Notes under the pieces: generated by a model
Databases searched by the model: none
Seen by the model: only the letters and a program-made list of their open reading frames with translations
What the model was told of the DNA's origin: nothing
Program-made: the position numbers and the translations under genes
Assembly (NCBI GenBank): GCA_027083665.1
Contig: JALWNV010000117.1
Span: 1-5,248, forward strand
Reading direction: 5' to 3'
DNA length: 5,248 nt
Source: Helicobacteraceae bacterium
Lineage (GTDB): Bacteria; Campylobacterota; Campylobacteria; Campylobacterales; Sulfurimonadaceae
In this document: positions 1 through 5,248 of the stretch, one piece after another
How the letters are laid out: each line of letters begins with the position of its first letter
How positions within the stretch are numbered: the stretch's first letter is position 1

Positions 1-66
1 GACATTATTGACAACAGCGGCTAGAATCTGCTGAGTATCATCAACGACATTCTCGATTTTTCCAAA
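1..66 (+). pseudogene. HisKA-domain remnant of the hybrid kinase, interrupted by an in-frame TAG
   Basis: Read in the same frame as the kinase downstream, this stretch gives DIIDNSG, a TAG stop at 22-24, then NLLSIINDILDFSK running without a break into the ATPase-domain linker. This is the second helix of a HisKA dimerisation/phosphoacceptor domain, where families normally read like SGxxLLxIINDILDFSK. The frame is the same on both sides of the stop, so the lesion looks like a single-base substitution (for example CAG or AAG to TAG) and not an indel. The phosphoaccepting histidine would lie a few dozen residues upstream, outside the window. A product ending here would keep part of the dimerisation domain but lose the catalytic core. 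A sequencing or assembly error is a serious alternative. Confidence 0.75.
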
Positions 67-1707
67 TTGCGCAGCGGGGAGTTCACCGTCGAGCCGAAGA
101 CCTTCAATCTGCATCGTGCCATTTCCCATACGCTCGAACTTTTCGTGCCCAGTGTCAATCAGCATCAGTTGACACTGACAAGTTTTATCGATCCGCGGAT
201 TCCTTATGAACTTATCTCCGATCCGCTTCGTATCCAGCAGGTCATTTCCAATTTGTTGAGCAACGCTATCAAATTTACGCCGCCGTTTGGCGAGATCAAG
301 GTCGAAGCCTCTTTTTTCGATGATACGATTACCGTCAGCGTCAGCGACACGGGGATCGGTATTCCGCCGAAAGAACAGGAACATATTTTCGACCCCTTTT
401 CCCAGGCACGCGGCGCCGCAGAGGTATCGCACGGCGGAACGGGGCTGGGATTGTCGATCAGCGCTCAACTGGTGCGCCATATGGGAGGAGAGATTACGCT
501 GGATTCGAAACCGGGAATCGGAAGCACGTTTTCGTTTACGCTGCCGGTGACGGTCGGCGGGGAGAACCGTCCGGGACTGATGGATATCGCCAAAGTGCAG
601 AAACTCAGGCTGGCGCTGTATGTCGAACATTCCGGTCACGATATCATGAGCGAGTCGCTCGAACGCTATCTGCAGAGTTTCGGAATCGGACTCTCTGTCA
701 TACATGATCTCTCCGCCACTTTCGATCTGCTCTTCTTCTCCGAACACTCCGTCAGCGAACAGACACGTACGGCGATCATCGCTGATCCCCGTCCCGCCAT
801 CGCTCTCATGGACGCTCCCGACGAGGCATACGATGCGGTTGCCGGGGTGACGCCGCTGGTTATGCCGCTATACTGCGCCAAACTGCAAGAGGTGATGGAA
901 CGTGCGCTTGAAGGACAGTCCAAAGCGGCGATGGTTCCGCAGGTATCGCAGCGTACCCGGCTCTCGGGCCGTGTCCTCGTGGCCGAGGACAATGAAGCCA
1001 ACCAGGAATTGATCTGTATTTTGCTCGAAAACATGGGGATCGACTACGATCTCGTGCCTAACGGGGCGCAGGCGCTGGCGAAAATGAAATCGCAGCATTA
1101 CGATGCGGTACTGATGGATGAGCAGATGCCTGTGATGGACGGAGTTTCGGCGACGAAGAAGATGCGCCGTTACGAGTCGAAAAGCAAACGGCGGCATCTG
1201 CCTGTCATTGCCATTACGGCCAATGTCATCGGGCGCCATGAACATCGCAACCTTTATGACGGTTTTGTCGGGAAGCCGGTACGCACGGAGAGTCTTCTGG
1301 CCGTGCTTGAGCCTTATCTGAAGGTTTCCGATACCGATTCGCAGGAGAGGGAGACACAAGAGCGCGTGCCGCGTACCGATATACAGGTTTGCGGGAACCG
1401 GATCGACCGGGCGCTGCTGTGCGAAACGCTGCAGATACGGCCCGAACAGCTCGAACGTCTTCTGGAGGTGTTCCGGCGGAAGATGGACGAGAGCTTTTCA
1501 CAGCTCGAAGAGGCGATCGATCAGCAAGACTGGCACCGTGTCATGCTGGTTGCCCACTCTGTCAAGGGTGCCAGCGGCAATTTCAGAATCGAGGAGCTGA
1601 CGGAGACGGCGGAAAAGATGGAAAAGCGAGCACGTGCAGGGGAGACGCAAGGATACGGCGAGACACTCTCGGAGATGAAAAGACTTTTCGGAGAACTCGG
1701 GCTGTAA
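67..1707 (+). CDS. Hybrid sensor histidine kinase, C-terminal part (HATPase, pseudo-receiver, receiver, HPt)
   Basis: This is the catalytic and phosphorelay half of a hybrid kinase that autophosphorylates on His and passes phosphate through Asp and a second His to a response regulator. Numbering from the TTG at 67 (546 residues): the ATPase domain spans about 10-165, with N box NLLSNAIKF (62-70), G1 box DTGIGIP (94-100), F box IFDPF (108-111 region) and G2 box GGTGLGLS (123-130). Residues about 178-285 resemble a receiver fold but lack the acidic pocket and the KP lysine (MP at 266-267). A canonical receiver follows at 302-418, with E307/D308, phosphoacceptor D351 in LMDEQMPVMDG, T384 and K403; its segment between T384 and K403 is a few residues shorter than usual. 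An HPt domain at about 450-546 carries H497 in AHSVKGASGNF. The TTG is only the first nominal start after the TAG at 22-24; no Shine-Dalgarno precedes it and it falls inside the HisKA/linker region, so it is probably not a natural start. The response regulator 125 bp downstream is the obvious partner. The domain assignment is firm; whether it is expressed is not. Confidence 0.85.
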   Translation: MRSGEFTVEPKTFNLHRAISHTLELFVPSVNQHQLTLTSFIDPRIPYELISDPLRIQQVISNLLSNAIKFTPPFGEIKVEASFFDDTITVSVSDTGIGIPPKEQEHIFDPFSQARGAAEVSHGGTGLGLSISAQLVRHMGGEITLDSKPGIGSTFSFTLPVTVGGENRPGLMDIAKVQKLRLALYVEHSGHDIMSESLERYLQSFGIGLSVIHDLSATFDLLFFSEHSVSEQTRTAIIADPRPAIALMDAPDEAYDAVAGVTPLVMPLYCAKLQEVMERALEGQSKAAMVPQVSQRTRLSGRVLVAEDNEANQELICILLENMGIDYDLVPNGAQALAKMKSQHYDAVLMDEQMPVMDGVSATKKMRRYESKSKRRHLPVIAITANVIGRHEHRNLYDGFVGKPVRTESLLAVLEPYLKVSDTDSQERETQERVPRTDIQVCGNRIDRALLCETLQIRPEQLERLLEVFRRKMDESFSQLEEAIDQQDWHRVMLVAHSVKGASGNFRIEELTETAEKMEKRARAGETQGYGETLSEMKRLFGELGL

Positions 1708-1773
1708 CGTTTTCAAATCGTAACACTTTTATATTTAACATCTTCCGTTTTTTGTGAGAACTTTATTATAACT

Positions 1774-1802
1774 TTGTAATGGAGCCCTTTTTAGTATATA
1801 AT
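1774..1802 (+). promoter_or_regulatory. Putative sigma-70 promoter of the response regulator gene
   Basis: TTGTAA (1774-1779) and a perfect TATAAT (1797-1802) are separated by 17 bp in the AT-rich gap between the kinase and the response regulator. A second TATAAT lies at 1807-1812, closer to the start codon. The regulator could therefore be transcribed independently of the interrupted kinase gene. AT-rich DNA yields such matches by chance, so this is moderate evidence only. Confidence 0.4.
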
Positions 1803-1832
1803 AAATTATAATTTATTGGCAAAGGGATCTGT

Positions 1833-2582
1833 ATGGAAAGCTACAAAGTCATGATCGTCGAAGACGATACGGTGACATCGATGAATTTGCAGATGGCTTT
1901 GGAAAACCAGGGCTATGAAGTCGTCGCGACGGTGGAAAATGCGCTGCAGGCCCCAAACAAGATCAAAGTCTACGAGCCGCAGATCGTTCTGGTCGATATC
2001 AGTCTGCAAGAAGATGCGGACGGCATCGCTTTGGCCAAGTATATCCGCGAAAAGCACGAGCTGCCCTTTATCTATCTGACGGCGCACAGCGATGCCGATA
2101 TCATTGATGAGGCGAAACAGACAGAGCCCTACGGCTACATCGTCAAGCCTTTCGATCCCGATTCGCTGCATGCGACGATCCAGATGGCGATGTACAAGTT
2201 CAGCGAAGAGAAAAAACGCAAAGAAAACTTCGAGGGACTCAAAAACGACAAGCTCAACCTCGAAAAGCTTCTTTACAATAAAAAGCTCTCCGACAAGCCC
2301 ATTGTGCCGTTCGGGGAGGATTATTATCTCGATATCAGTGTCTGCGAGACCTTCTATCAGGGAAAAAAGATCAAGCTGACAAAGAAGGAGAACGCTTTCA
2401 TGCGCCTGCTTGTCGCACAGCTGGGGCTGGTGGTGAGTTTCGATCAGGCCATCAATTACGTCTGGGAGGAAAAAGGCGCGACCGAAAACAGTGTACGCAC
2501 ACTGGTATGGCGTCTGCGGAACAAACTTCCCACCGATATCATCCAGAACGCTTCGGGGATCGGGTACTACATCGAAGACTGA
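1833..2582 (+). CDS. OmpR-type two-component response regulator (receiver plus winged helix)
   Basis: This is a 249-residue DNA-binding response regulator. The receiver domain (about 4-120) has the acidic pocket E10/D11/D12, phosphoacceptor D55 in VLVDISL, switch T83 in LTAHSD and K105 in GYIVKPF, all intact. A charged helical linker (about 120-150, rich in Lys and Glu, possibly coiled coil) joins it to a C-terminal Trans_reg_C winged helix (about 160-247). Its recognition-helix region is TENSVRTLVWRLRNKL and it ends in a GIGYYIED wing. The start ATG is supported by AAGGG (1822-1826) six bases upstream. It follows the hybrid kinase in the same direction, and the HPt domain of that kinase is the likely phosphodonor. 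The receiver's DISLQEDADGI style and the long linker differ from textbook PhoB, so I do not name it phoB. The porin with a Pho-box-like promoter lies immediately downstream and is a plausible target. That regulatory link is inferred. Confidence 0.9.
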   Translation: MESYKVMIVEDDTVTSMNLQMALENQGYEVVATVENALQAPNKIKVYEPQIVLVDISLQEDADGIALAKYIREKHELPFIYLTAHSDADIIDEAKQTEPYGYIVKPFDPDSLHATIQMAMYKFSEEKKRKENFEGLKNDKLNLEKLLYNKKLSDKPIVPFGEDYYLDISVCETFYQGKKIKLTKKENAFMRLLVAQLGLVVSFDQAINYVWEEKGATENSVRTLVWRLRNKLPTDIIQNASGIGYYIED

Positions 2583-2592
2583 CATGTGCGTT

Positions 2593-2626
2593 TTGTAACC
2601 CTGTCGTAACCAACAACTCCTACAAT
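2593..2626 (+). promoter_or_regulatory. Pho-box-like direct repeat and -10 box upstream of the porin
   Basis: Two half-sites, TTGTAACC (2593-2600) and TCGTAACC (2604-2611), are spaced exactly 11 bp apart. This gives the 7-bp repeat, 4-bp spacer, 7-bp repeat geometry known for the Pho box bound by PhoB-type OmpR regulators. The -10-like hexamer TACAAT (2621-2626) begins 9 bp after the repeat, and no good -35 box is visible. This is the layout of an activator-dependent class II promoter in which the regulator replaces the -35 contact. Transcription would start near 2632, leaving a short leader before the AGGAG at 2644. The half-sites match the E. coli consensus CTGTCAT only partly, so the binding regulator is unproven. 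Confidence 0.55.
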
Positions 2627-2656
2627 TCGCCCAAGAATTCAACAGGAGTTACATTC

Positions 2657-3895
2657 ATGAAAAACGTTGCACTCTCGGCTCTGGCCGCGATGACACTCGG
2701 CGGCGCCGCATACGCCGACACTTTGACCCTCTATACCGATCCGGCAACGGGGCAGGTCTTTACGAAACCGGCGGAAGGCCGTGTGGAGATGGGTGATTTC
2801 GTCGATGCGAAAACGAACTCGAAACACAAAGATATTCCGGTTTTCTCACATGCAAGCAAGTTGAAATTCAGCGGTCTGACGTACATCGGCTACACGTATG
2901 ACGATTTCAAAAGCGGCAAAACGGCCGGAGGAGGAAATTTTAAAGAGGATATCTCCCGTTTCGAAATCCGCCGGGCCTATTTTCAGCTCAAAGCCTACCT
3001 GATGGACGATCCGAAGTCGTATTACCGGGTCACGTTTGACACGCATCAGGATACGAAGCAAAGCGGAAGCGGCACGGACGGGGATATGATCGTCCGGATC
3101 AAATACGCGTATGTCTACCTCAACGCGGTTTTGCCGGCGACCGGAGTGGAAGCGGGTATCGCCCACCGCCCGTGGCACGATTATGAAGAGCACAACTCCT
3201 GGTATTATCGCGATATCTCGAAAGTTCTCGTTGAACAGGGCAACGGTGCGCATCTCTCCAACTCGGCGGATTTCGGCGTCTTGTTCAAGACGAAAACCAA
3301 GTATTTCGATGCCGATTACGGTATTTTCAACGGTGAAGGGTATCATTCGACACAGCTGAAAAAAGGGATGAGTGCCGAATGGCGCCTGACGGCGCATATC
3401 CTCGGGGTCAGCGGCAAGGATAAGCAGACGAAAAAGACCTACTGGGACGCGTCGTTTTTCGGACAGTACAATCAGGATCATTACGACAATACGGCGCAGA
3501 ATACGACTGACGACCTGATCTTCGGCGGCCTGCATACCGTTTACAATCAGCCTTCTTTTCTCGTCGCGGCACAGTATGTCTACTCTGAAGACACCGCCGA
3601 CAACGGCAGTTACGTCAGCCAAGGCGCCGGGTCGGGTTACAGTGTCAACGGCGAGTACCGTATGGGGAGCGAGAAGCAGTACCGTATCCTCGGCCGTTTC
3701 GACTCCTGGACGCCGGAGGCTCCGAGCGGAGCGGATACGTATGAACAGCGGACGTATATCGCCGGCTTCGCATGGCAGCAAAACCGCAATGTGCAGTGGG
3801 TTGCCAATGTCGATGTGACCGATAACGAAAAAGGCTCCGGCCGTGAGAAATACAACGGTACGGCGTACATGCTGACCGCACAGGTCGAATTCTAA
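2657..3895 (+). CDS. Outer-membrane porin, phosphate-selective porin O/P-like
   Basis: This is a 412-residue beta-barrel outer-membrane channel. The ATG at 2657 is chosen because AGGAG (2644-2648) lies 8 bases upstream and because it opens a typical Sec signal peptide, MKNVALSALAAMTLGGAAYA, cleaved before D21. An in-frame extension to 2507 would overlap the response regulator and hide the signal. The mature N-terminus (about 21-60) is a polar periplasmic segment. From about residue 67 on there are alternating aromatic/hydrophobic strands separated by Gly, Asp and Asn-rich turns, and the chain ends in Phe412 (QVEF), the usual BAM recognition signal. The segment RFEIRRAYFQLKAYL (101-115) followed by YYRVTFD resembles the Porin_O_P family. 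The Pho-box-like promoter and convergent pstS support a role in phosphate uptake across the outer membrane. Family-level resemblance does not prove phosphate selectivity; a general porin is the alternative. Confidence 0.8.
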   Translation: MKNVALSALAAMTLGGAAYADTLTLYTDPATGQVFTKPAEGRVEMGDFVDAKTNSKHKDIPVFSHASKLKFSGLTYIGYTYDDFKSGKTAGGGNFKEDISRFEIRRAYFQLKAYLMDDPKSYYRVTFDTHQDTKQSGSGTDGDMIVRIKYAYVYLNAVLPATGVEAGIAHRPWHDYEEHNSWYYRDISKVLVEQGNGAHLSNSADFGVLFKTKTKYFDADYGIFNGEGYHSTQLKKGMSAEWRLTAHILGVSGKDKQTKKTYWDASFFGQYNQDHYDNTAQNTTDDLIFGGLHTVYNQPSFLVAAQYVYSEDTADNGSYVSQGAGSGYSVNGEYRMGSEKQYRILGRFDSWTPEAPSGADTYEQRTYIAGFAWQQNRNVQWVANVDVTDNEKGSGREKYNGTAYMLTAQVEF

Positions 3896-3912
3896 CCTTT
3901 CCTCTTCCCCTC

Positions 3913-3928
3913 ACAGCCTTGCGGCTGT
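3913..3928 (+). terminator. Short hairpin after the porin, possible terminator
   Basis: ACAGCC and GGCTGT form a perfect 6-bp stem around a TTGC loop, 17 bases after the porin stop codon. No clear T-tract follows on the plus strand (ATCATCCAATG), and none follows on the minus strand either. It may be a weak or factor-assisted terminator, or an mRNA 3'-end stabiliser. It also lies just beyond the end of the convergent broken gene. Confidence 0.4.
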
Positions 3929-3929
3929 A

Positions 3930-4463
3930 TCATCCAATGATTTGATGAGCATTATATTCTGCGCGGATCAACTGTGCATCTCCCGTGAGCAGCTTTGCCG
4001 ACAAGGTCTCGCCCTCGAGGCTTCGGGTAATTTCCACCTGGGCGTCAGCGGAGCGTTTGGGAATTTCGGCGAAATCGAGATCGAAGACATAGCTGATCTT
4101 GTTGTCGAGTGCGGCGACTATTTGTCGGAACGTGCACATCTTTGCAAGGTTGTCCTCACTTGAAGCGAGGGTGTACTGCCTGGCGCAGATGTGTTTTTCC
4201 AAAAAGATGTGACGTTTTTCGGCATCGGTTTCGCCGTCGTTCATATCGAAGATATCCCCGGCGTACATATTGACATAGCTGTGGGCGAAAGTATCCGATG
4301 CCCCGTGAGCGAGAAAGCCGTAGGCGAAGGACTTTTGCCGCGGTGTCTGTGCATGGGTGAGAACCCACCGAAACCACTCGTCGCTTTTTCAGCTGTGTGT
4401 GGGCGTATCGAATGTGCACAGGGATGCGACACTCAGCAGTATGGAAAAGAGTATTTTCCACGT
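3930..4463 (-). pseudogene. Broken gene, possible zinc-dependent phospholipase C / P1-nuclease-like protein
   Basis: Reading the minus strand in one frame from 4463 gives a signal-peptide-like stretch (TWKILFSILLSVASLC), then FDTPTHS, a TGA stop at 4391-4389, then an open frame of 152 residues ending at TGA 3932-3930. After the stop the frame reads EWFRWVLTHAQTPRQ, GFLAHGASDTFAHSYVN and AGDIF, then RHIFLEKHI. The spacing HxxxD (His codon 4307-4305, Asp 4295-4293), a further His at 4283-4281 and HxxxE (4211-4209, 4199-4197) matches the zinc-ligand pattern of the phospholipase C / S1-P1 nuclease superfamily. A mature start like F-x-x-x-TH also fits. A TAA at 4466-4464 blocks the ATG at 4472. 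The only ATG past the TGA (4268) lies after the HxxxD motif, so it would give a protein lacking part of the site. I infer a pseudogene. The N-terminal part also seems short for the family, suggesting an internal deletion. Substrate is unknown; the family call is tentative, the broken state more secure. Confidence 0.5.
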
Positions 4464-4547
4464 TTACGCCATATTATAAAAAACTTTTTATTATATTTAA
4501 AACCTTATGATGCTGTGGTGAATTTGTGATAGAAGGGTCTGTTTGTG

Positions 4548-4574
4548 AAAAGAGTTCCTCCGCTCCCGGAGGGA
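4548..4574 (-). terminator. Likely rho-independent terminator of pstS
   Basis: On the minus strand, about 40 bases after the pstS stop, CCTCCG and CGGAGG form a perfect 6-bp stem with a 4-base loop (4557-4572), extendable by a G-U and an A-U pair to 4555-4574. The transcript continues CUCUUUU (4554-4548), a short, imperfect U-run. The position immediately after pstS and the GC-rich stem support a terminator. It suggests pstS is the last gene of its transcript. Confidence 0.5.
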
Positions 4575-4600
4575 GAATGAATGACGAAGTGCGGGAGCGG
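4560..4600. repeat. 9-bp perfect inverted repeat overlapping the terminator
   Basis: CCGCTCCCG (4560-4568) and CGGGAGCGG (4592-4600) are exact reverse complements separated by 23 bases. The left arm shares bases with the local terminator hairpin (4557-4572), so the two structures cannot form together in one RNA. It lies entirely between the pstS stop codon and the AT-rich gap. Confidence 0.6.
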
Positions 4601-4614
4601 GGAACGGTGCGGGT

Positions 4615-5248
4615 TTACCTGATGTTTTCGGCCCAGTACTCGCGGATCATGTTCTTGGTGGCTTCAGGCAGCGGGATATAGCCCAGCTTCTTGGCGCCGG
4701 CATCGCCGTGTTTGAACGCGTAGTCGAAGAACGCGATCACTTTTTTGTTCATTGCCGTCTTCTCTTTGGGCAGCAGGATAAACGTCGCCGCGACGATCGG
4801 GTAGGAGGTGTCCCCCGGCTGCAGTGCCAGCAGGGCGTAGAAGTTGTCCTCTTTGGTCCATATGGCGTATTTGGCCGCCGCTTTGAAATTTTCTTCGCGC
4901 GCGGTGACCCATTTTCCGCTGGCGGTCTGCAAGACGGCGGCACTGAAATGATTTTTGACTTTATAGGCGTTTTCGACGTAGCCGATGCAGTACGGTGTCT
5001 GCTTGATCAGGCTCGCGACCCCTTCGTTGCCTTTGCCGCCGATGCCGACCGCCCAATCGATCGCTTTGCCGGTACCGAAATTGTTTTTCCAGTTTTCCGA
5101 GCTCTGAGAGAGATAGTAGGTGAAGTTGTAGGTCGTTCCCGAGCCGTCGGCACGGTGCGCGACGATGATCTTTTTCACCGGCAGTTTCAGGTCGGGGTTG
5201 TTTTTGGCGATAGCGGCATCGTTCCACATTGTGATCTTGCCTGCAAAA
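4615..5248 (-). CDS. pstS: Phosphate ABC transporter substrate-binding protein PstS (C-terminal part)
   Basis: This is the periplasmic phosphate-binding protein that delivers inorganic phosphate to the PstCAB importer. The gene runs off the right edge. The frame is open to the last base and reads FAGKIT before MWNDAAIA, as expected inside PstS, so the ATG at 5229 is internal and not the start. Numbering from that Met, RADGSGTT (26-33) is the phosphate-binding loop; R, D, S, G and T correspond to anion-contacting residues R135, D137, S139, G140 and T141 of E. coli PstS. GGKGNEGVA and IGYVENAY, further on, are also family hallmarks. About 210 residues are present, roughly the C-terminal two thirds, ending AENIR with TAA at 4617-4615. 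The signal peptide and promoter lie outside the window, and pstCAB are not visible downstream; a terminator-like hairpin follows instead. It is convergent with the porin. Assignment is firm. Confidence 0.95.
   Translation of the reverse strand, partial: FAGKITMWNDAAIAKNNPDLKLPVKKIIVAHRADGSGTTYNFTYYLSQSSENWKNNFGTGKAIDWAVGIGGKGNEGVASLIKQTPYCIGYVENAYKVKNHFSAAVLQTASGKWVTAREENFKAAAKYAIWTKEDNFYALLALQPGDTSYPIVAATFILLPKEKTAMNKKVIAFFDYAFKHGDAGAKKLGYIPLPEATKNMIREYWAENIR

Noticed and set aside
1704..1724. Two GTAAC half-sites (1704-1708, 1720-1724) as another Pho box
   Set aside because: They are 16 bp apart, not 11, and the first overlaps the kinase stop codon.
1806..2642. 278-codon open frame on the minus strand opposite the response regulator
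   Set aside because: It is a shadow of a well-conserved gene on the other strand; the translation is not recognisable as a protein family.
2507..2656. N-terminal extension of the porin frame to an ATG at 2507
   Set aside because: It would overlap the conserved C-terminus of the response regulator, has no matching ribosome site, and would bury a clear signal peptide and AGGAG that point to 2657.
2846..3781. 311-codon open frame on the minus strand opposite the porin
   Set aside because: Antisense shadow with Arg/Val-rich composition and no recognisable domain or signal; the plus-strand porin explains the region.
4191..4529. 112-codon plus-strand open frame between porin and pstS
   Set aside because: It lies opposite the zinc-phospholipase-like remnant, whose frame carries recognisable motifs; this translation shows none.
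4523..4548. TTTGTGA repeated at 4523-4529 and 4542-4548 as a possible operator
   Set aside because: The 19-bp spacing does not fit an 11-bp or 22-bp operator period and there is no intact gene it would clearly serve.

Overview
The window looks like chromosomal DNA of a Campylobacterota (epsilonproteobacterial) organism, probably a free-living, sulfur-oxidiser type with higher G+C than Campylobacter. This rests on protein style: the response regulator with its C-terminal wing motif ending in GIGYYIED, and the porin whose mature N-terminus begins DTLTLYTDP. I could not run a search, so the taxon is an inference.

Layout, left to right. Positions 1-1707 (+) hold the C-terminal part of a large hybrid histidine kinase: end of the HisKA dimerisation helix, ATPase domain, a degenerate receiver, a canonical receiver and an HPt domain. 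An in-frame TAG at 22-24 lies inside the HisKA helix, with recognisable family sequence on both sides, so the gene is interrupted as given. Positions 1833-2582 (+) encode an intact OmpR-type response regulator with its own plausible promoter. Positions 2657-3895 (+) encode a 412-residue outer-membrane porin with a clear signal peptide and terminal Phe; a Pho-box-like direct repeat with 11-bp period sits 9 bp before a good -10 box upstream of it. Positions 3930 to about 4463 (-) are a decayed gene whose surviving HxxxD...H...HxxxE pattern suggests a zinc-dependent phospholipase C / P1-nuclease-like protein, with in-frame stops before the motif region. Positions 4615-5248 (-) are the C-terminal part of the phosphate-binding protein PstS, running off the right edge, followed by a likely terminator hairpin.

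Taken together this looks like a phosphate-acquisition neighbourhood: a sensor/regulator pair, an outer-membrane channel with a Pho-box-like promoter, and the periplasmic binding protein of the Pst transporter arriving convergently from the right. A broken, possibly phosphate-scavenging phospholipase lies between them. The link between this regulator pair and phosphate is inferred from position and from the promoter repeat, not shown directly.
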